64,000 bases of DNA from Streptomyces omiyaensis (GCF_014650895.1 NZ_BMVV01000016.1:1-64000), one strand, 5' to 3'; counted from the stretch's first letter, positions 45,801-54,415 are shown. Program-made: numbers and translations. The notes: generated by a model from the letters alone, not told the origin.

Positions 45801-46292
45801 GAGCTCAACGGCTGGACGTTCCTGTCCCGGCAGTTCTGGTTCCCGGCCGGCCAGGAACGCCAGGCGTTCGGCCGCTCCCTGGGCATCGTCGCCGTCGCCG
45901 ACCCGGACGACTGGGACGACACGGGCAGTCCGTCCGGCCGTGGCACCTTCGACTCGACGCTGACGACGCCCGCCGTCACGATCCCGGCGGGAACTCCGAC
46001 GCTGTACCTGGGCTTCGACTCCCACTACCGGCAGGAGAGCCCGCAGGAGGCGGAGGTGACCGTGGTCTTCGACACCGGCGCCACCTCTCGGGTGCTGCAC
46101 TACTCCAGCGCGGCGTCGGGGAACACCAACGGCGGCAGGGACCAGCAGAACCGCCTCGTCACCTCGTCCTTCCCGGTGCCGGCCGACGCGCGCTCGGTGA
46201 AGGTGGGCTTCCGGGTCCACCACGCGGGCAACAACTGGTTCTGGGCGATCGACAACATCAGGCTGGGCGTCTCCCCCATCGCCGACGCCTGA
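42852..46292 (+). CDS. Tat-exported phospholipase C (phosphocholine-specific type) with large C-terminal extension
   Basis: A 1146-residue enzyme expected to hydrolyse phosphatidylcholine-like lipids outside the cell. A Tat signal (SRRKVLGTLAAGSALSVLPPSLL) precedes the AcpA-superfamily catalytic domain (about 35-480) with IEHVIVLMQENRSFDNYFG, HCSVFGSTNPNRNYLWTG, WQIYQEWDNFTD, and INFDENDGYFDHVPAP. The usual C-terminal beta domains follow to about 700. Two NEW3-like domains (about 715-930) and a jelly-roll-like domain (about 935-1140: EDFEALADRLAPA, GWTFLSRQFWF, LYLGFDSHYRQE, NWFWAIDNIRLGV) are then added. Family members are normally near 690 residues. A PHO box lies upstream. Confidence 0.9.
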   Translation: MSDFSRRKVLGTLAAGSALSVLPPSLLTAMAAPMPRGGLRAIEHVIVLMQENRSFDNYFGTLRGVRGFGDTRALRLPDGTSVFEQPRSGGPAVLPFSARQAAVDAGRPESDIQYLGSLPHGFADGVQARANGWWNDWIAAKGQSTMAHYDRRDIPLQYELADRFTICDAYHCSVFGSTNPNRNYLWTGTTGFEPDGGGRAVTNAAYSYGHAGYDWTTYPERLEAAGVSWQIYQEWDNFTDNAVEYFKPWKRIGRKILTSAGFPHATTEEFYDKLWAKGDAERRADLARFRTAVDALPEDERRLFLRGAHRSEPGTLLTRIKADIEAGTLPKVSWVVPTAALSEHPGSSTPVGSAGLVYDLLDAIASDPKTWSKTALFINFDENDGYFDHVPAPTAPRPDSGDGDDWVGGRPVGPGPRVPMTVVSPWTVGGFVNSELFDHTSVIRFLEKWTGVREPNISAWRRSVFGDLTSAFDFDRAHRQPEVERPGAVPAPVGRWNPVPPATQELPVQEPGVRPTRPSPYRLALRAAVTGTEVRLALGNEGRRTAVITAYPGDGTAPRAWTVAGGDSAAGSLPYGPDGYDLQVHGPGWALWELRGAGIGAEAHVVEHTRTRRVDVVCTNPSRRTRTLLVGESTHARRGEDGVQTVRLAPGGQRTVSVPLARHGWYDIVVLDEDDPRFLRRISGRPAGDGQGGTDPALGTAPALSAALTLPEPLPPLTAPLVQDSPADVVVRVRNEQTDRMRDLAVSLLAPAGWTVKPSGPAPRSLPGGGTAYLRFTVTPAADATAATLTVAARAESDGLLRVADARVRAEVARAVSLTLSAPASSPDTDGCALSPEKPLSVTATVTNAASAPLSALSVRLEVPDGWRAEAAAGTPASVPARTSVKVVWKVTAPASAARSSATLKATAGGRTASGVVVERTGVLTGRVGPVMTGHLLAEDFEALADRLAPATDLSRPGVLGWTRTAPEGWTVTNAAGMPQGTAELNGWTFLSRQFWFPAGQERQAFGRSLGIVAVADPDDWDDTGSPSGRGTFDSTLTTPAVTIPAGTPTLYLGFDSHYRQESPQEAEVTVVFDTGATSRVLHYSSAASGNTNGGRDQQNRLVTSSFPVPADARSVKVGFRVHHAGNNWFWAIDNIRLGVSPIADA

Positions 46293-46331
46293 CCGGCTCC
46301 GGGTGCCGCGCCGCGTTCCCGCCCCCGGGTC

Positions 46332-46700
46332 TCACTGTTCCTCATCCATGCGGATGACACGTCGCAGCTCGTCGGCCGCCTCGTGGCTCGCGCCCTCGCG
46401 CTGCTCCAGCAGCGCCGCGGCGATCGCGTCCAGTTTGCGCTGCACGGCGTGGCCGTCACGCTGTTCGGTGTTCTTCAGCAGGGCGAGCAGCAGGAGGTTG
46501 AGGGACGCCATGACGTCTCCGGCGAAGATCAGCCAGGACAGCGGCGGGTGCACGAAGTGCAGGGCGAACGTGCCGAGGACCAGGAGCACGCACAGGACGT
46601 GGAAGACCGGGGAGCTGGTGAGGTTCGAGACCCGATCCGAGAAGCCGGCGAACCGGTCGTGTCCGGTGCCGTCCCGATCGGCGGGGTGTTCAGTGGTCAT
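46332..46700 (-). CDS. Low-affinity iron permease family membrane protein
   Basis: A 122-residue membrane protein of the family named after yeast Fet4-like low-affinity iron permease. A polar N-terminus is followed by RFAGFSDRVSNLTSSPVFHVLCVLLVLGTFALHF and PLSWLIFAGDVMASLNLLLLALLKNTEQRDGHAVQRKLDAI, giving two membrane helices and the conserved NTEQRD turn. It ends in a helical, acidic tail. Bacterial members are much shorter than the yeast transporter and their role in iron uptake is unproven. ATG 46700 begins the protein; an alternative ATG at 46709 adds three residues. Convergent with phospholipase C. Confidence 0.88.
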   Translation of the reverse strand: MTTEHPADRDGTGHDRFAGFSDRVSNLTSSPVFHVLCVLLVLGTFALHFVHPPLSWLIFAGDVMASLNLLLLALLKNTEQRDGHAVQRKLDAIAAALLEQREGASHEAADELRRVIRMDEEQ

Positions 46701-46851
46701 GGTCCCCATGTTCCCTGAACACCCCGCCGTCCAGTGGCCCGTCCTCCGCGGAGGAGGCCGGCGCCCACGGTGCCGGGCCGCAGGCGACGGGGCCGAACGC
46801 GTCCGCTCGCAGGCGGTTCCGCTCGCAGCCGGCGCCACGGGCCCGGAGAGC

Positions 46852-47376
46852 TCAGGGGGACGGGCGCCGCGGGGCGCTCGCCACCCCTGAGGCACGGCCG
46901 CTCAGTGCGGCGTCCAGCGTCTCCTGGGCCAGGCGCATCGCCTCGGCGTACTTCGGCTCGAACATGCGCTCCCACGCCAGGTCCGGCTCGACCTCCTCGA
47001 CCCGGCTCACCACCCACCAGATGTTGCCGAACGGATCGCGCACCCGGCCGCCTCGGTCGCCCCACGCGCTGTCGGCGGCCTCGGTGACCACCTGGGCCCC
47101 GTGGGCGACGGCAGCGGCCATGGCGGCGTCCGCGTCCGGGACGTAGATGCGCAGCAGGGAGGGCATCGCCGGCCAGTCGGGGCGCCGGTCGAAGGCCAGG
47201 ACGACCGTGTCGCCGACGCGGATCTCGCCGTGTCCGACGGTGCCGTCCTCGACCGGGACCCGTGCGATCTCCTCGCCGTCGAAGGCGGCGGTGACGAAGT
47301 CGAGCAGCGCACCGGTGTCATCGGTGACCACCCACGGTGCGACGCTGGTGTATCCCTCGGGCGCGGTATGCCTCAT
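46852..47376 (-). CDS. VOC-family (glyoxalase/bleomycin-resistance fold) protein
   Basis: A 174-residue soluble protein: GYTSVAPWVVTDDTGALLDFVTAAFDGEEIARV, EIRVGDTVVLAFDRRPDWPAMPSLLRIYVPDADAAMAAAVAHGAQVV and GDRGGRVRDPFGNIWWVVSRVEEV. This is the two-module beta-alpha-beta-beta-beta VOC fold of the PhnB/YdcE-like group. The DPFGNIW loop carries a metal ligand position, although metal binding in this group varies. The C-terminal 40 residues are an extra helical tail. The gene is single; no substrate is known. Confidence 0.88.
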   Translation of the reverse strand: MRHTAPEGYTSVAPWVVTDDTGALLDFVTAAFDGEEIARVPVEDGTVGHGEIRVGDTVVLAFDRRPDWPAMPSLLRIYVPDADAAMAAAVAHGAQVVTEAADSAWGDRGGRVRDPFGNIWWVVSRVEEVEPDLAWERMFEPKYAEAMRLAQETLDAALSGRASGVASAPRRPSP

Positions 47377-47488
47377 CGGTCTCGTCCTCTCGTGCGGTTC
47401 CTGGCGACACGACGACCCTAGGAGCCGATGAGGACAGGTCCTGACCTAGAAGGGACGCGGGACGGCCCCGTTCTCGGCTGTCGGGGGG

Positions 47489-48487
47489 TCAGACGGATGC
47501 GGCGCGGAGAAGGGTTTCGGCCGCGGTGGTGCGGGCGTAGAGGACGGAGCGGCCCACCCGGTGGGCGCTGACCAGGCCCGCCTCGCGGAGCGCGGTGAGG
47601 CACTGGGACACCGCGGCCGGGGAGAGACCGGTGCGGTGGGCCAGCTGGGTGGTGGAGGCGGGGAACTCCAGCTCGGTCAGCAGCAGGGTCCGCGAGCGGC
47701 CCAGTACGGCGGAGAGGGCATCGGCCCGGTGCGCCGGGCGTGCCGTCCACAGCGAGCCGACGCCGCGCGCCGGATAGGCGAGTTGGGGCGGGTCGGGCGG
47801 TGTCGTGCGCGTGCGCAGTCCTGGTCCGGTGAAGGCCGAGGGGATCAGCAGCAGTCCCTCTCCTGCCGTCGTGCGGGTCAGCGGCTGTTTCCGGCGGGCC
47901 ATCCGCAGTGCGCTGCCGTCCCAGCTCAGCGACGTGTGCAGGGTGTCGAGGAGGTGGCCCGTGCCGTGCTCGGCGGCCAGGCGGGCCCGGTGGAGGACGT
48001 CCGCGTCCAGGACCGCCCGGACGCGCGCCCAGTAGGGGGCCAGGGCCAGCTCCCAGTACGCTTCGAGCTCTTCCGCGACCTTGGCCAGGTGGCGCCGGGG
48101 GTCGTTGTGCAGGGCCCGCAGCCGGGGGCCGAGGTTCCCCTGGTGGCGGGCCAGGTGGTCGAGGTCCCGGCGCACCCGGTCGGGAGGCGAGGCCCGGATC
48201 GCGTCCCGCTCCGCCGCCGGGGTGGGTGCCGGTCCGGCGGGGGCGGGGTTGAGGAAGTCGGGGACGTAGCCGCCGGTGGGCGGGATCAGTTCGTGGAGCC
48301 AGCCGCGGTCCAGCCCGGCGGCCACCATGCGCGGCCGGGCCTGGTCGGCCCAGGGCCGGTGGACCGGGTGCGCGCCGGCGGATCTCAGCAGCCGGAAGCT
48401 GGGGGCGATCTCCCACAGCGGTGAGACGGCGAACCGCACCTGGGCCAGGTCGCTCGTCGAGAACGCCAGCTCCGCCAGGACGACCAC
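47489..48487 (-). CDS. ArsR-family regulator with large N-terminal domain (DUF5937-like)
   Basis: A 332-residue regulator. Unlike ordinary 100-residue ArsR proteins, it has about 240 residues of a mainly helical N-terminal domain (AFSTSDLAQVRFAVSPLWEIAPSFRLLR is its signature), then the winged helix at the C-terminus. That helix reads SRTLLLTELEFPASTTQLAHRTGLSPAAVSQCLTALREAGLVSAHRVGRSVLYARTTAAETLL, with recognition helix SPAAVSQCLTALR. No metal-binding Cys motif is seen. GTG 48487 is taken as start. It is divergent from an aldo/keto reductase gene with an operator-like palindrome in between. Confidence 0.9.
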   Translation of the reverse strand: MVVLAELAFSTSDLAQVRFAVSPLWEIAPSFRLLRSAGAHPVHRPWADQARPRMVAAGLDRGWLHELIPPTGGYVPDFLNPAPAGPAPTPAAERDAIRASPPDRVRRDLDHLARHQGNLGPRLRALHNDPRRHLAKVAEELEAYWELALAPYWARVRAVLDADVLHRARLAAEHGTGHLLDTLHTSLSWDGSALRMARRKQPLTRTTAGEGLLLIPSAFTGPGLRTRTTPPDPPQLAYPARGVGSLWTARPAHRADALSAVLGRSRTLLLTELEFPASTTQLAHRTGLSPAAVSQCLTALREAGLVSAHRVGRSVLYARTTAAETLLRAASV

Positions 48488-48496
48488 TCCTCGATG

Positions 48497-48516
48497 GATT
48501 CAGGGATGTGTGAATC
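48497..48516. promoter_or_regulatory. Operator-like palindrome between the ArsR and aldo/keto reductase genes
   Basis: GATTCA and TGAATC form a perfect 6-bp inverted repeat with an 8-base spacer, ten bases from the ArsR start. It is the only notable symmetry in the gap and probably the regulator's own binding site, affecting both divergent genes. Confidence 0.68.
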
Positions 48517-48554
48517 AATGGCGGGTCAGCCTACCGTGCGGAGATCATCCCGGC

Positions 48555-49484
48555 ATGACCTCCCAGACGATCACCGCGGCGGCGTCCGGCACCTGGAAGC
48601 TCGGCGACCGCACAGTCCACCGGATCGGTTTCGGCGCGATGCGCCTGCCGCAGAACGGCGAGGCCCTCACCCCTGACGCCGTGCCGCGCGACCGCGGCCA
48701 GGCGATCGGCGTGCTGCGCCGCGCGGTCGAGCTCGGCGTGAACCACATCGACACCGCCGCGTTCTACTTCTCCCCCCTGCTCTCCGCCAACGAGCTGATC
48801 AACCGGGCACTGGCCCCCTACCCGGACGACCTCGTCATCGCCACCAAGGTCGGACCGGGCCGCGATCCCGCGGGCAAGTGGCTGCCGCACGCCACTCCCG
48901 AGCAACTGCGCGGCCAGGTCGAGGAGAACCTGCGCCAGCTCGGCCGCGACCACCTCGACGTGGTGAACCTGCGCGTCGTCGGCACCGATTCCCTCGCCGA
49001 ACGCTTCGGCGCGCTCGCCGACCTGCGGGAGGCCGGGCTCATCCGTCACCTGGGCCTGTCGAACGTCCTGCCCCACCACCTCGCCGAGGCCCGGGCCATC
49101 GCGCCGGTGGTCTGCGTCCAGAACATGTACGGCGTCGACGCGTCGCCCGAGCAGAAGGAGTTCCTGCGCCTCTGCGGTGAACAGCGCATCGCGTTCGTGC
49201 CGTTCTACTCGATCGCCGGCACCGGTCGCACCGCCGGTGCGACGACCGGCCACAGCCCGGAGGTGCACGCCGTCGCCCGCGCCCACGGCGTGAGCGCGGC
49301 CCAGGTCCGGCTCGCCTGGACCCTGCACCAGGGCTCCCACGTCCTGGCCATCCCCGGCACCGGCGACCTCGGCCACCTCGCCCAGAACGTCGCCGCCGGC
49401 TCCCTGAGGCTGTCGGGGGAAGCACTCGCGACCCTGGACTCCCCCACCCCGCACCGGAATGAGCAGGACCCCAAGGCGTCGTGA
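48555..49484 (+). CDS. Aldo/keto reductase
   Basis: A 309-residue NADPH-dependent TIM-barrel reductase. Signs are WKLGDRTVHRIGFGAMRLP, GVNHIDTAAFYFSPLLSANELINRAL (catalytic Asp and Tyr), VIATKVGPGRDP (catalytic Lys), LDVVNLRVVG where most have His, and HLGLSNVLPHHLAEA. The cofactor end is VLAIPGTGDLGHLAQNVAAGSLRLS. The usual catalytic His of LDVxQLHR is replaced by an uncharged neighbourhood (VVNLRVVG), as in other bacterial AKR branches. The length is normal. ATG 48555 begins the conserved sequence. Divergent from the ArsR-type regulator, which probably controls it. Substrate unknown. Confidence 0.92.
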   Translation: MTSQTITAAASGTWKLGDRTVHRIGFGAMRLPQNGEALTPDAVPRDRGQAIGVLRRAVELGVNHIDTAAFYFSPLLSANELINRALAPYPDDLVIATKVGPGRDPAGKWLPHATPEQLRGQVEENLRQLGRDHLDVVNLRVVGTDSLAERFGALADLREAGLIRHLGLSNVLPHHLAEARAIAPVVCVQNMYGVDASPEQKEFLRLCGEQRIAFVPFYSIAGTGRTAGATTGHSPEVHAVARAHGVSAAQVRLAWTLHQGSHVLAIPGTGDLGHLAQNVAAGSLRLSGEALATLDSPTPHRNEQDPKAS

Positions 49485-49691
49485 TCCACCTCTGCCGGGG
49501 CCCGGCCGGGTGACCGTCGCCCCCCCTGCGACGGGCCGGGCGCCGAGGGGAGCCCGTGCCGGGCGTCGCCGAATCGCCCGCCGTCCAGGGCACCACCCCC
49601 TGCCCCGTCCCGATGAGGCGCGAGTACGGGCTCGTTCTCGTGGCGCGGGCCCGCCCGTGCCCGCCAGCCGTCGGGCGGGCCGGGAAGGCCG

Positions 49692-51305
49692 TCAGGGCGC
49701 CTCGGCCGGCCGGGGGGCTTCGGCAAGGGTGCGCAGGGCTCCCTTGGTGACCTTTCCGCCGGCGTTGCGGGGCAACTGGGCGAGCGTCACGAGGTCCTTG
49801 GGCCTCTTGAAGGAGGCGAGCCTCCCGTCGAGGAAGCCGAGCAGCGCGGGAAGCGAGAGGTCCGTCCCGGGGGCGAGCGCGACGAACGCCACGGGCACCT
49901 GGCCCCAGCGCCGGTCGGACCTTCCGACCACCGCCACCTCACGCACCGAGGGGTGCTCGGCGATGAGGTTCTCCAGTTCGGCGCAGTAGATGTTCTCCCC
50001 GCCGCTGATGATCATGTCCTTCTTGCGGTCGACCACCCAGATGAACCCCTCCTCGTCGCGCCGGACCAGGTCCCCGGAGTGGAACCAGCCGCCGCGGAAG
50101 GCGTCTTCGGTCTCCTCGGGCTTGTTCCAGTAGCCCTGGGTGACCGTCGGTCCGCGGTAGACGATCTCTCCGACCTCACCGTTCGGCACGTCGTTCATGG
50201 AGTCGTCGACGATGCGGTACTGCACGTTCGGAATCGGCCGGCCGACCGAGCCCAGCTTGCGCAGGGAGTCCTCGCCCCGCAGGACGCAGGTGATGGGCGA
50301 GGTCTCCGTCTGGCCGAAGACCGCGACGTTGAGTGCGGCGGGGAAGCTCCGCTCCATGGCCCTCAGGGTCGTGTCGGCGGCCGGGGCCGCGCCCCAGCTG
50401 ATGACGCGCAGTCTGAGGTCCCGCTTGTGGATGTCGGGCTGGGCGCAGATCAGGTCCCACTGCTGGGGCACGTTGAAGACGATGGTGGCGCCCTCGCGTT
50501 CGTAGGCGTCGAGAACGGCCTCCGGGTCGAAGGCGCCGAGCGGGTGGATCACCACCGTGCCGCCGAGGAGGAAGGCGGCGACGATCGAGCCCAGGCCGGC
50601 GATGTGGAAGAACGGGGCCGTGAGGAAGCTGACGTCGGAGTCGTCGGACATGTCCATCGCCCGGATGCAGGTGATGGCCTGCACCTGCATGTTGCGGTGG
50701 GAGAGCATCACGCCCTTGGGGCGGCCGGTGGTGCCCGAGGTGTACATGATGAGCGCGGTGGACTCCTCGCCGACGTCGGGGAGTTCCATCGGCTCGTAGG
50801 CGGCCAGGAGATCCTCGTACCCGGCCTCGTACGAGGTCTCGCACCCGGCCTCCTTCGCCTCCTCTCCCCCGGGCGCGTCCGGTTCGCCGATGACGATCAC
50901 CGTGGTGACGGAGGCGGCGGCCGGGGTCGCCCGGAACAGCGGGAGGAGCCGGGCGTCGACCACGGCGGCCGTGGGGGCGCAGTCGTTCAGTACGTATCCG
51001 AGTTCCGGGGGCGCGAGCCGGAAGCTGAGCGGGACGGCCACGGCGCCCAGGCTGTTCGCCGCGAAGACGCTCTCCACGAACCAGGGGTGGTTGAGGGTGA
51101 GCATGACCACGCGGTCACCGGCCCGTACGCCCCGGTCGGCGAGTGCGGCGGCGAGCCGGAGCGAGCGCTCCGAGAGCTGGGCCCAGGTCGTGGTGGCTCC
51201 CGCGTAGCGCAGGGCGGGCTTGTCGGGGCGCATCATGGCGTGCGTGGCCGCTTGGGCCATCCAGTGGTGCCGGAAGGACCATGCGGGAGCCGTAGCGGGG
51301 GACAT
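49692..51305 (-). CDS. Fatty-acid/acyl-CoA ligase (AMP-forming)
   Basis: A 537-residue enzyme that activates a carboxylic acid to its acyl-CoA via an acyl-adenylate. The P-loop motif MYTSGTTGRPKGVMLSHRN is at about 180-200. FFHIAGLGSIVAAFLLGG, FGQTETSP, the Asp-containing hinge GWFHSGDLVRRDEEGFIWVVDRKKDMIISGGENIYCAELEN, and the thioester-half Lys in RNAGGKVTKGALR are all present. Acyl specificity cannot be read. A 600-base gap separates it from the divergent alcohol dehydrogenase gene. With that gene and the beta-oxidation genes it forms a plausible catabolic set: alcohol, acid, CoA ester. Confidence 0.93.
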   Translation of the reverse strand: MSPATAPAWSFRHHWMAQAATHAMMRPDKPALRYAGATTTWAQLSERSLRLAAALADRGVRAGDRVVMLTLNHPWFVESVFAANSLGAVAVPLSFRLAPPELGYVLNDCAPTAAVVDARLLPLFRATPAAASVTTVIVIGEPDAPGGEEAKEAGCETSYEAGYEDLLAAYEPMELPDVGEESTALIMYTSGTTGRPKGVMLSHRNMQVQAITCIRAMDMSDDSDVSFLTAPFFHIAGLGSIVAAFLLGGTVVIHPLGAFDPEAVLDAYEREGATIVFNVPQQWDLICAQPDIHKRDLRLRVISWGAAPAADTTLRAMERSFPAALNVAVFGQTETSPITCVLRGEDSLRKLGSVGRPIPNVQYRIVDDSMNDVPNGEVGEIVYRGPTVTQGYWNKPEETEDAFRGGWFHSGDLVRRDEEGFIWVVDRKKDMIISGGENIYCAELENLIAEHPSVREVAVVGRSDRRWGQVPVAFVALAPGTDLSLPALLGFLDGRLASFKRPKDLVTLAQLPRNAGGKVTKGALRTLAEAPRPAEAP

Positions 51306-51910
51306 GCCACTCCTCGGATTCCAAGCGGATGGAGGTGGATCCTGCGGCCACTATGCAGGAAAAGTAGCGGCTCAGGAAGATTTTTGTTAACGGCAAATCA
51401 CATGGGTGCGTCTCGGCCCCCGTGCCGCTCCGGACGCCCCCGACCCCAGACGAACGGGCCGGCCGGCCTCGCGGCGGGCGGCCGCTCCACGCCCCTCGGG
51501 GGCATCGGTCGCGAAGGCTCCGGGGGCCCGCGCCCGTCGCGACGAGAGAGCTTCCGAGGGGGCGCGCCCGGCGCCGGGGGTGTTCGCCGCACTCGCGAGG
51601 TCGAGGAGGAGCCGATCGGGAGGGACCGCATCGACAAGAGATTCCTCCTTCACTTCCCGACCTCCCCCAGCAGGTCAACAACCCATCGGGCAAAGAGTCG
51701 GCAGGAGATGCGCCTCGACGGCAACCTTGCCCTCAGATGTGATTCTTGATTAACATAGCGATGCGCTCGATCGTCGGCGACCTCTGCGCGGCCCGGAAAC
51801 CGTCGCCCTGTCCAGGCCTGTCGACGCACTCCGCGCCCCTGCCGGAGCCCCGCGAACGGACAGGGCGCCTGTCACGTTCGCCCCGCGTCCGTCGGCACTT
51901 GAGGAGCCCC
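51306..51910. other. Divergent control region of the catabolic block
   Basis: About 605 bases without a credible gene. Two AT-rich islands (51355-51400 and 51735-51765) stand out against the high GC. They contain TTGTTAACGGCAA and TTGATTAACATAG, likely promoter/operator zones for the ligase and dehydrogenase genes. I could not define boxes confidently. Confidence 0.5.
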
Positions 51911-53128
51911 ATGAGCACGGAGAAGGAACGGACCCGGTTCCACGCCCCGGGGTCCGGCCCGGTCGCCCCGCCGGACCCGTACGCGACCGACTCCCCGTCC
52001 GCTCCCGGCCACCCGCCCCGTGCCGGGTCAGGGTCCGGGTCCGAAGCGGGAGCCGGGGCCCAGGCCGGGACCGGGACGAGGGTCTCCGTCCTGCTCTCCC
52101 ACGGCTCCGCACTCGGCGAACTCGTCGAGGCCGAACTGGACGAGCCGCGCGACGACGAGGTCGTCGTCCGTGTCGAGGCCGTCGGGGTGTGCCACACGGA
52201 CCTCCTCGCCCAGAGGCGGCTGGGGAGCCGGACGGCCGTGCTGGGGCACGAGGGATGCGGCACGGTGGAGCGCCTGGGCCCCCGCGCGGAAGGGCTCGCG
52301 GTCGGGGACCGGGTGGTGATCTCCTTCGCCTCCTGCGGGAAGTGCGTCCCGTGCCGGTCCGGCTTCCCGGGGTACTGCGCCCACTCGGGTGCGCTCAACG
52401 GCTCGGGACGGCGGCGGGACGGCTCACCGACCCTGCGGGTCCAGGGCGAGCCGGTGTTCGGCTCCTTCTTCGGCCAGTCGTCCTTCGCCACAGCGGTCCT
52501 GGCCGGTGCCCGGTCCTGCGTCCCCGTCGACGGCCTGCCGCCCGAGGTCGCCGCCCCTCTGGGCTGCGGTTTCCTGACCGGTGCGGGCGCGGTGCTGAAC
52601 GTCCTGCGGCCCCGGCCCTTCGAGCGGCTGCTGGTCGTCGGCGCCGGCGGCGTGGGGGCCGCCGCGGCGCTCACGGCGCTCTCCGAGGGCGTCGAGGTCG
52701 TCGTGGCGGAGCCGGTGGAGGCGCGTCGCGCGCTGCTCACCGAGCAGGGCGCCGCGGCCGTCGCCTCACTGGACGAGCCGATCCCCCCGGTGACCCATGC
52801 GCTGGACACCACGGGGCGGCCCGAGGCGATCGCCCGCGCGCTCTCCCTGCTCCGGCCGCGCGGGGCGCTCGCGCTCGTCGGGCTCGGCCCCGCCGAGGTC
52901 CCCGTCGACGTCCGGTCCCTGACGATGCGCGGGCTGCGGCTGCTCGGCTGCGTCGAGGGCGACGCGGAACCCGCCCTGCTCATACCCGAGCTGGTCCGGC
53001 GCCATCGTGCCGGGCTGCTGCCCCTCGACCGGCTGGTGACCACCTACGCCCTCGGCGACATAGAACGCGCGGTGGCGGACCAGCGGGCGGGGCTGACGCT
53101 GAAGGCGGTCCTCCTGCCGGGGGCCTGA
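51911..53128 (+). CDS. Zinc-binding alcohol dehydrogenase
   Basis: A 405-residue medium-chain dehydrogenase that oxidises an alcohol with NAD(P). An N-terminal disordered Gly/Ser/Ala-rich leader of about 55 residues is unusual. The catalytic zinc site follows: VCHTDLLAQ (Cys and Asp) and LGHEGCGTVE (His, Glu). Next is the structural zinc loop CGKCVPCRSGFPGYC. The Rossmann motif is LLVVGAGGVGAAAALTALSEGVEVVVAE. GGFLTGAG-like GCGFLTGAGAVLNVL fits the class III/aryl-alcohol branch. ATG 51911 has GAGGAG upstream. It is the first gene of the likely catabolic operon, 123 bases before the acyl-CoA dehydrogenase gene. Confidence 0.92.
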   Translation: MSTEKERTRFHAPGSGPVAPPDPYATDSPSAPGHPPRAGSGSGSEAGAGAQAGTGTRVSVLLSHGSALGELVEAELDEPRDDEVVVRVEAVGVCHTDLLAQRRLGSRTAVLGHEGCGTVERLGPRAEGLAVGDRVVISFASCGKCVPCRSGFPGYCAHSGALNGSGRRRDGSPTLRVQGEPVFGSFFGQSSFATAVLAGARSCVPVDGLPPEVAAPLGCGFLTGAGAVLNVLRPRPFERLLVVGAGGVGAAAALTALSEGVEVVVAEPVEARRALLTEQGAAAVASLDEPIPPVTHALDTTGRPEAIARALSLLRPRGALALVGLGPAEVPVDVRSLTMRGLRLLGCVEGDAEPALLIPELVRRHRAGLLPLDRLVTTYALGDIERAVADQRAGLTLKAVLLPGA

Positions 53129-53251
53129 CCCTTCCGCCTCCTCCCCTTCCTCCCTCGCCCCTTCGCCCTCCCTTTCCCCTCCCCCGCCCGGACCCGCTCC
53201 GGAGCGCGGCTCCGCACCCGCCCCACCACACGATCCGAGACAGGGGTTCCC

Positions 53252-54415
53252 ATGACCGACGTGATCTCCGCCCGGCGCGCGCTCTACGAGGACGAGCACG
53301 AGCTCCTGCGGGAGACGGCCCGCGCCTTCGCCGACAAGCACGCCGCCCCGCACGCCGAACGGTGGCGCGCCGAGGGGCGGGTCGACCGCGCCCTCTTCGA
53401 GGAGGCCGCCCGCGCGGGCATCCTCGGCTTCAACATCCCCGAGGAGTACGGCGGCGGCGGGGTGACCGACTACCGCTTCAACTCCGTGATAGGCGAGGAG
53501 TTCTCCCGTCACCCCGCGTCCGACGGGCTCGCCGGGGTGACGCTCTCCAACGACATCGTGGTGCCCTACTTCACCGATCTGACCGACGACGCGCAGAAGG
53601 CCCGGTGGCTGCCCGGCATCGCCGCGGGCGAGCTGATCGTCGCCGTGGCGATGACCGAGCCCGGAACCGGCAGCGACCTGGCCGGCATCTCCACCACCGC
53701 CGTCCGCGACGGCGACGCGTACGTGCTCAACGGCAGCAAGGTCTTCATCTCCAACGGCCAGAACGCCGACCTCGTCGTCACGGCCGTGCGCACCGGTCCC
53801 GACCGGCACCGCGGGATCAGCCTGCTGGTCGTCGAGGCGGACCGGCCCGGCTTCGGCCGGGGGCGCAACCTGGAGAAGGTCGGTCTGCACGCGCAGGACA
53901 CCAGCGAGTTGTTCTTCCGGGACGTGCGGGTGCCCGCGGCCAACCTCCTGGGCGAGGAGGGTTCGGGCTTCGCCGCGCTGATGCGCAACCTCCCCCAGGA
54001 GCGGATCTCGATCGCCGCCAACGCGATGGCGTCCGTCGAGGGCGTGCTGGAGCGGACCCTGGAGTACGTGAAGGAGCGCAAGGCGTTCGGCCGGTCGATC
54101 GGATCCTTCCAGAACTCCCGCTTCGAGCTCGCGGAGATGGTCACCACGGCCCGGGTGGGCCGCTCCCACCTGGACGACCTGCTCGCCCGGCACTCCCGGG
54201 GCGAGCTCACCGCGGTGGACGCGGCCGCCGCGAAGTTCTGGGCCACCGAGCAGTACGTGAACATCGTCGGACGCTGTCTGCAGCTCCACGGCGCCTACGG
54301 CTACATGCTGGAGTACCGCATCGCGCACGACTACCTCGATTCGCGCATCACCACCATCTACGGCGGCACCACCGAGATCATGAAAGAGATCGTCGGCCGC
54401 GACCTGGGCCTCTAG
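53252..54415 (+). CDS. Acyl-CoA dehydrogenase
   Basis: A 387-residue FAD enzyme that introduces the alpha-beta double bond in acyl-CoA. It has the N-terminal helix ELLRETARAFADKHAAPHAERW and FNIPEEYGGGG. The FAD/substrate strand is VAMTEPGTGSDLAG, followed by the middle beta domain VLNGSKVFISNGQNADLVVTAV and FRDVRVPAANLLGEEGSGF. The C-terminus has FQNSRFELAEM and YGGTTEIMKEIVGRDLGL. IYGGTTEI, not IYEGT, is found where medium-chain enzymes have their base, so the catalytic Glu should lie in helix G as in long- and branched-chain members. Its TAG stop overlaps the first bases of a 167-bp repeat-bounded element. Confidence 0.94.
   Translation: MTDVISARRALYEDEHELLRETARAFADKHAAPHAERWRAEGRVDRALFEEAARAGILGFNIPEEYGGGGVTDYRFNSVIGEEFSRHPASDGLAGVTLSNDIVVPYFTDLTDDAQKARWLPGIAAGELIVAVAMTEPGTGSDLAGISTTAVRDGDAYVLNGSKVFISNGQNADLVVTAVRTGPDRHRGISLLVVEADRPGFGRGRNLEKVGLHAQDTSELFFRDVRVPAANLLGEEGSGFAALMRNLPQERISIAANAMASVEGVLERTLEYVKERKAFGRSIGSFQNSRFELAEMVTTARVGRSHLDDLLARHSRGELTAVDAAAAKFWATEQYVNIVGRCLQLHGAYGYMLEYRIAHDYLDSRITTIYGGTTEIMKEIVGRDLGL

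Noticed and set aside
42864..46223. 1100-codon minus-strand frame opposite phospholipase C
   Set aside because: Long only because high-GC genes rarely have stops on the opposite strand; composition is not protein-like.
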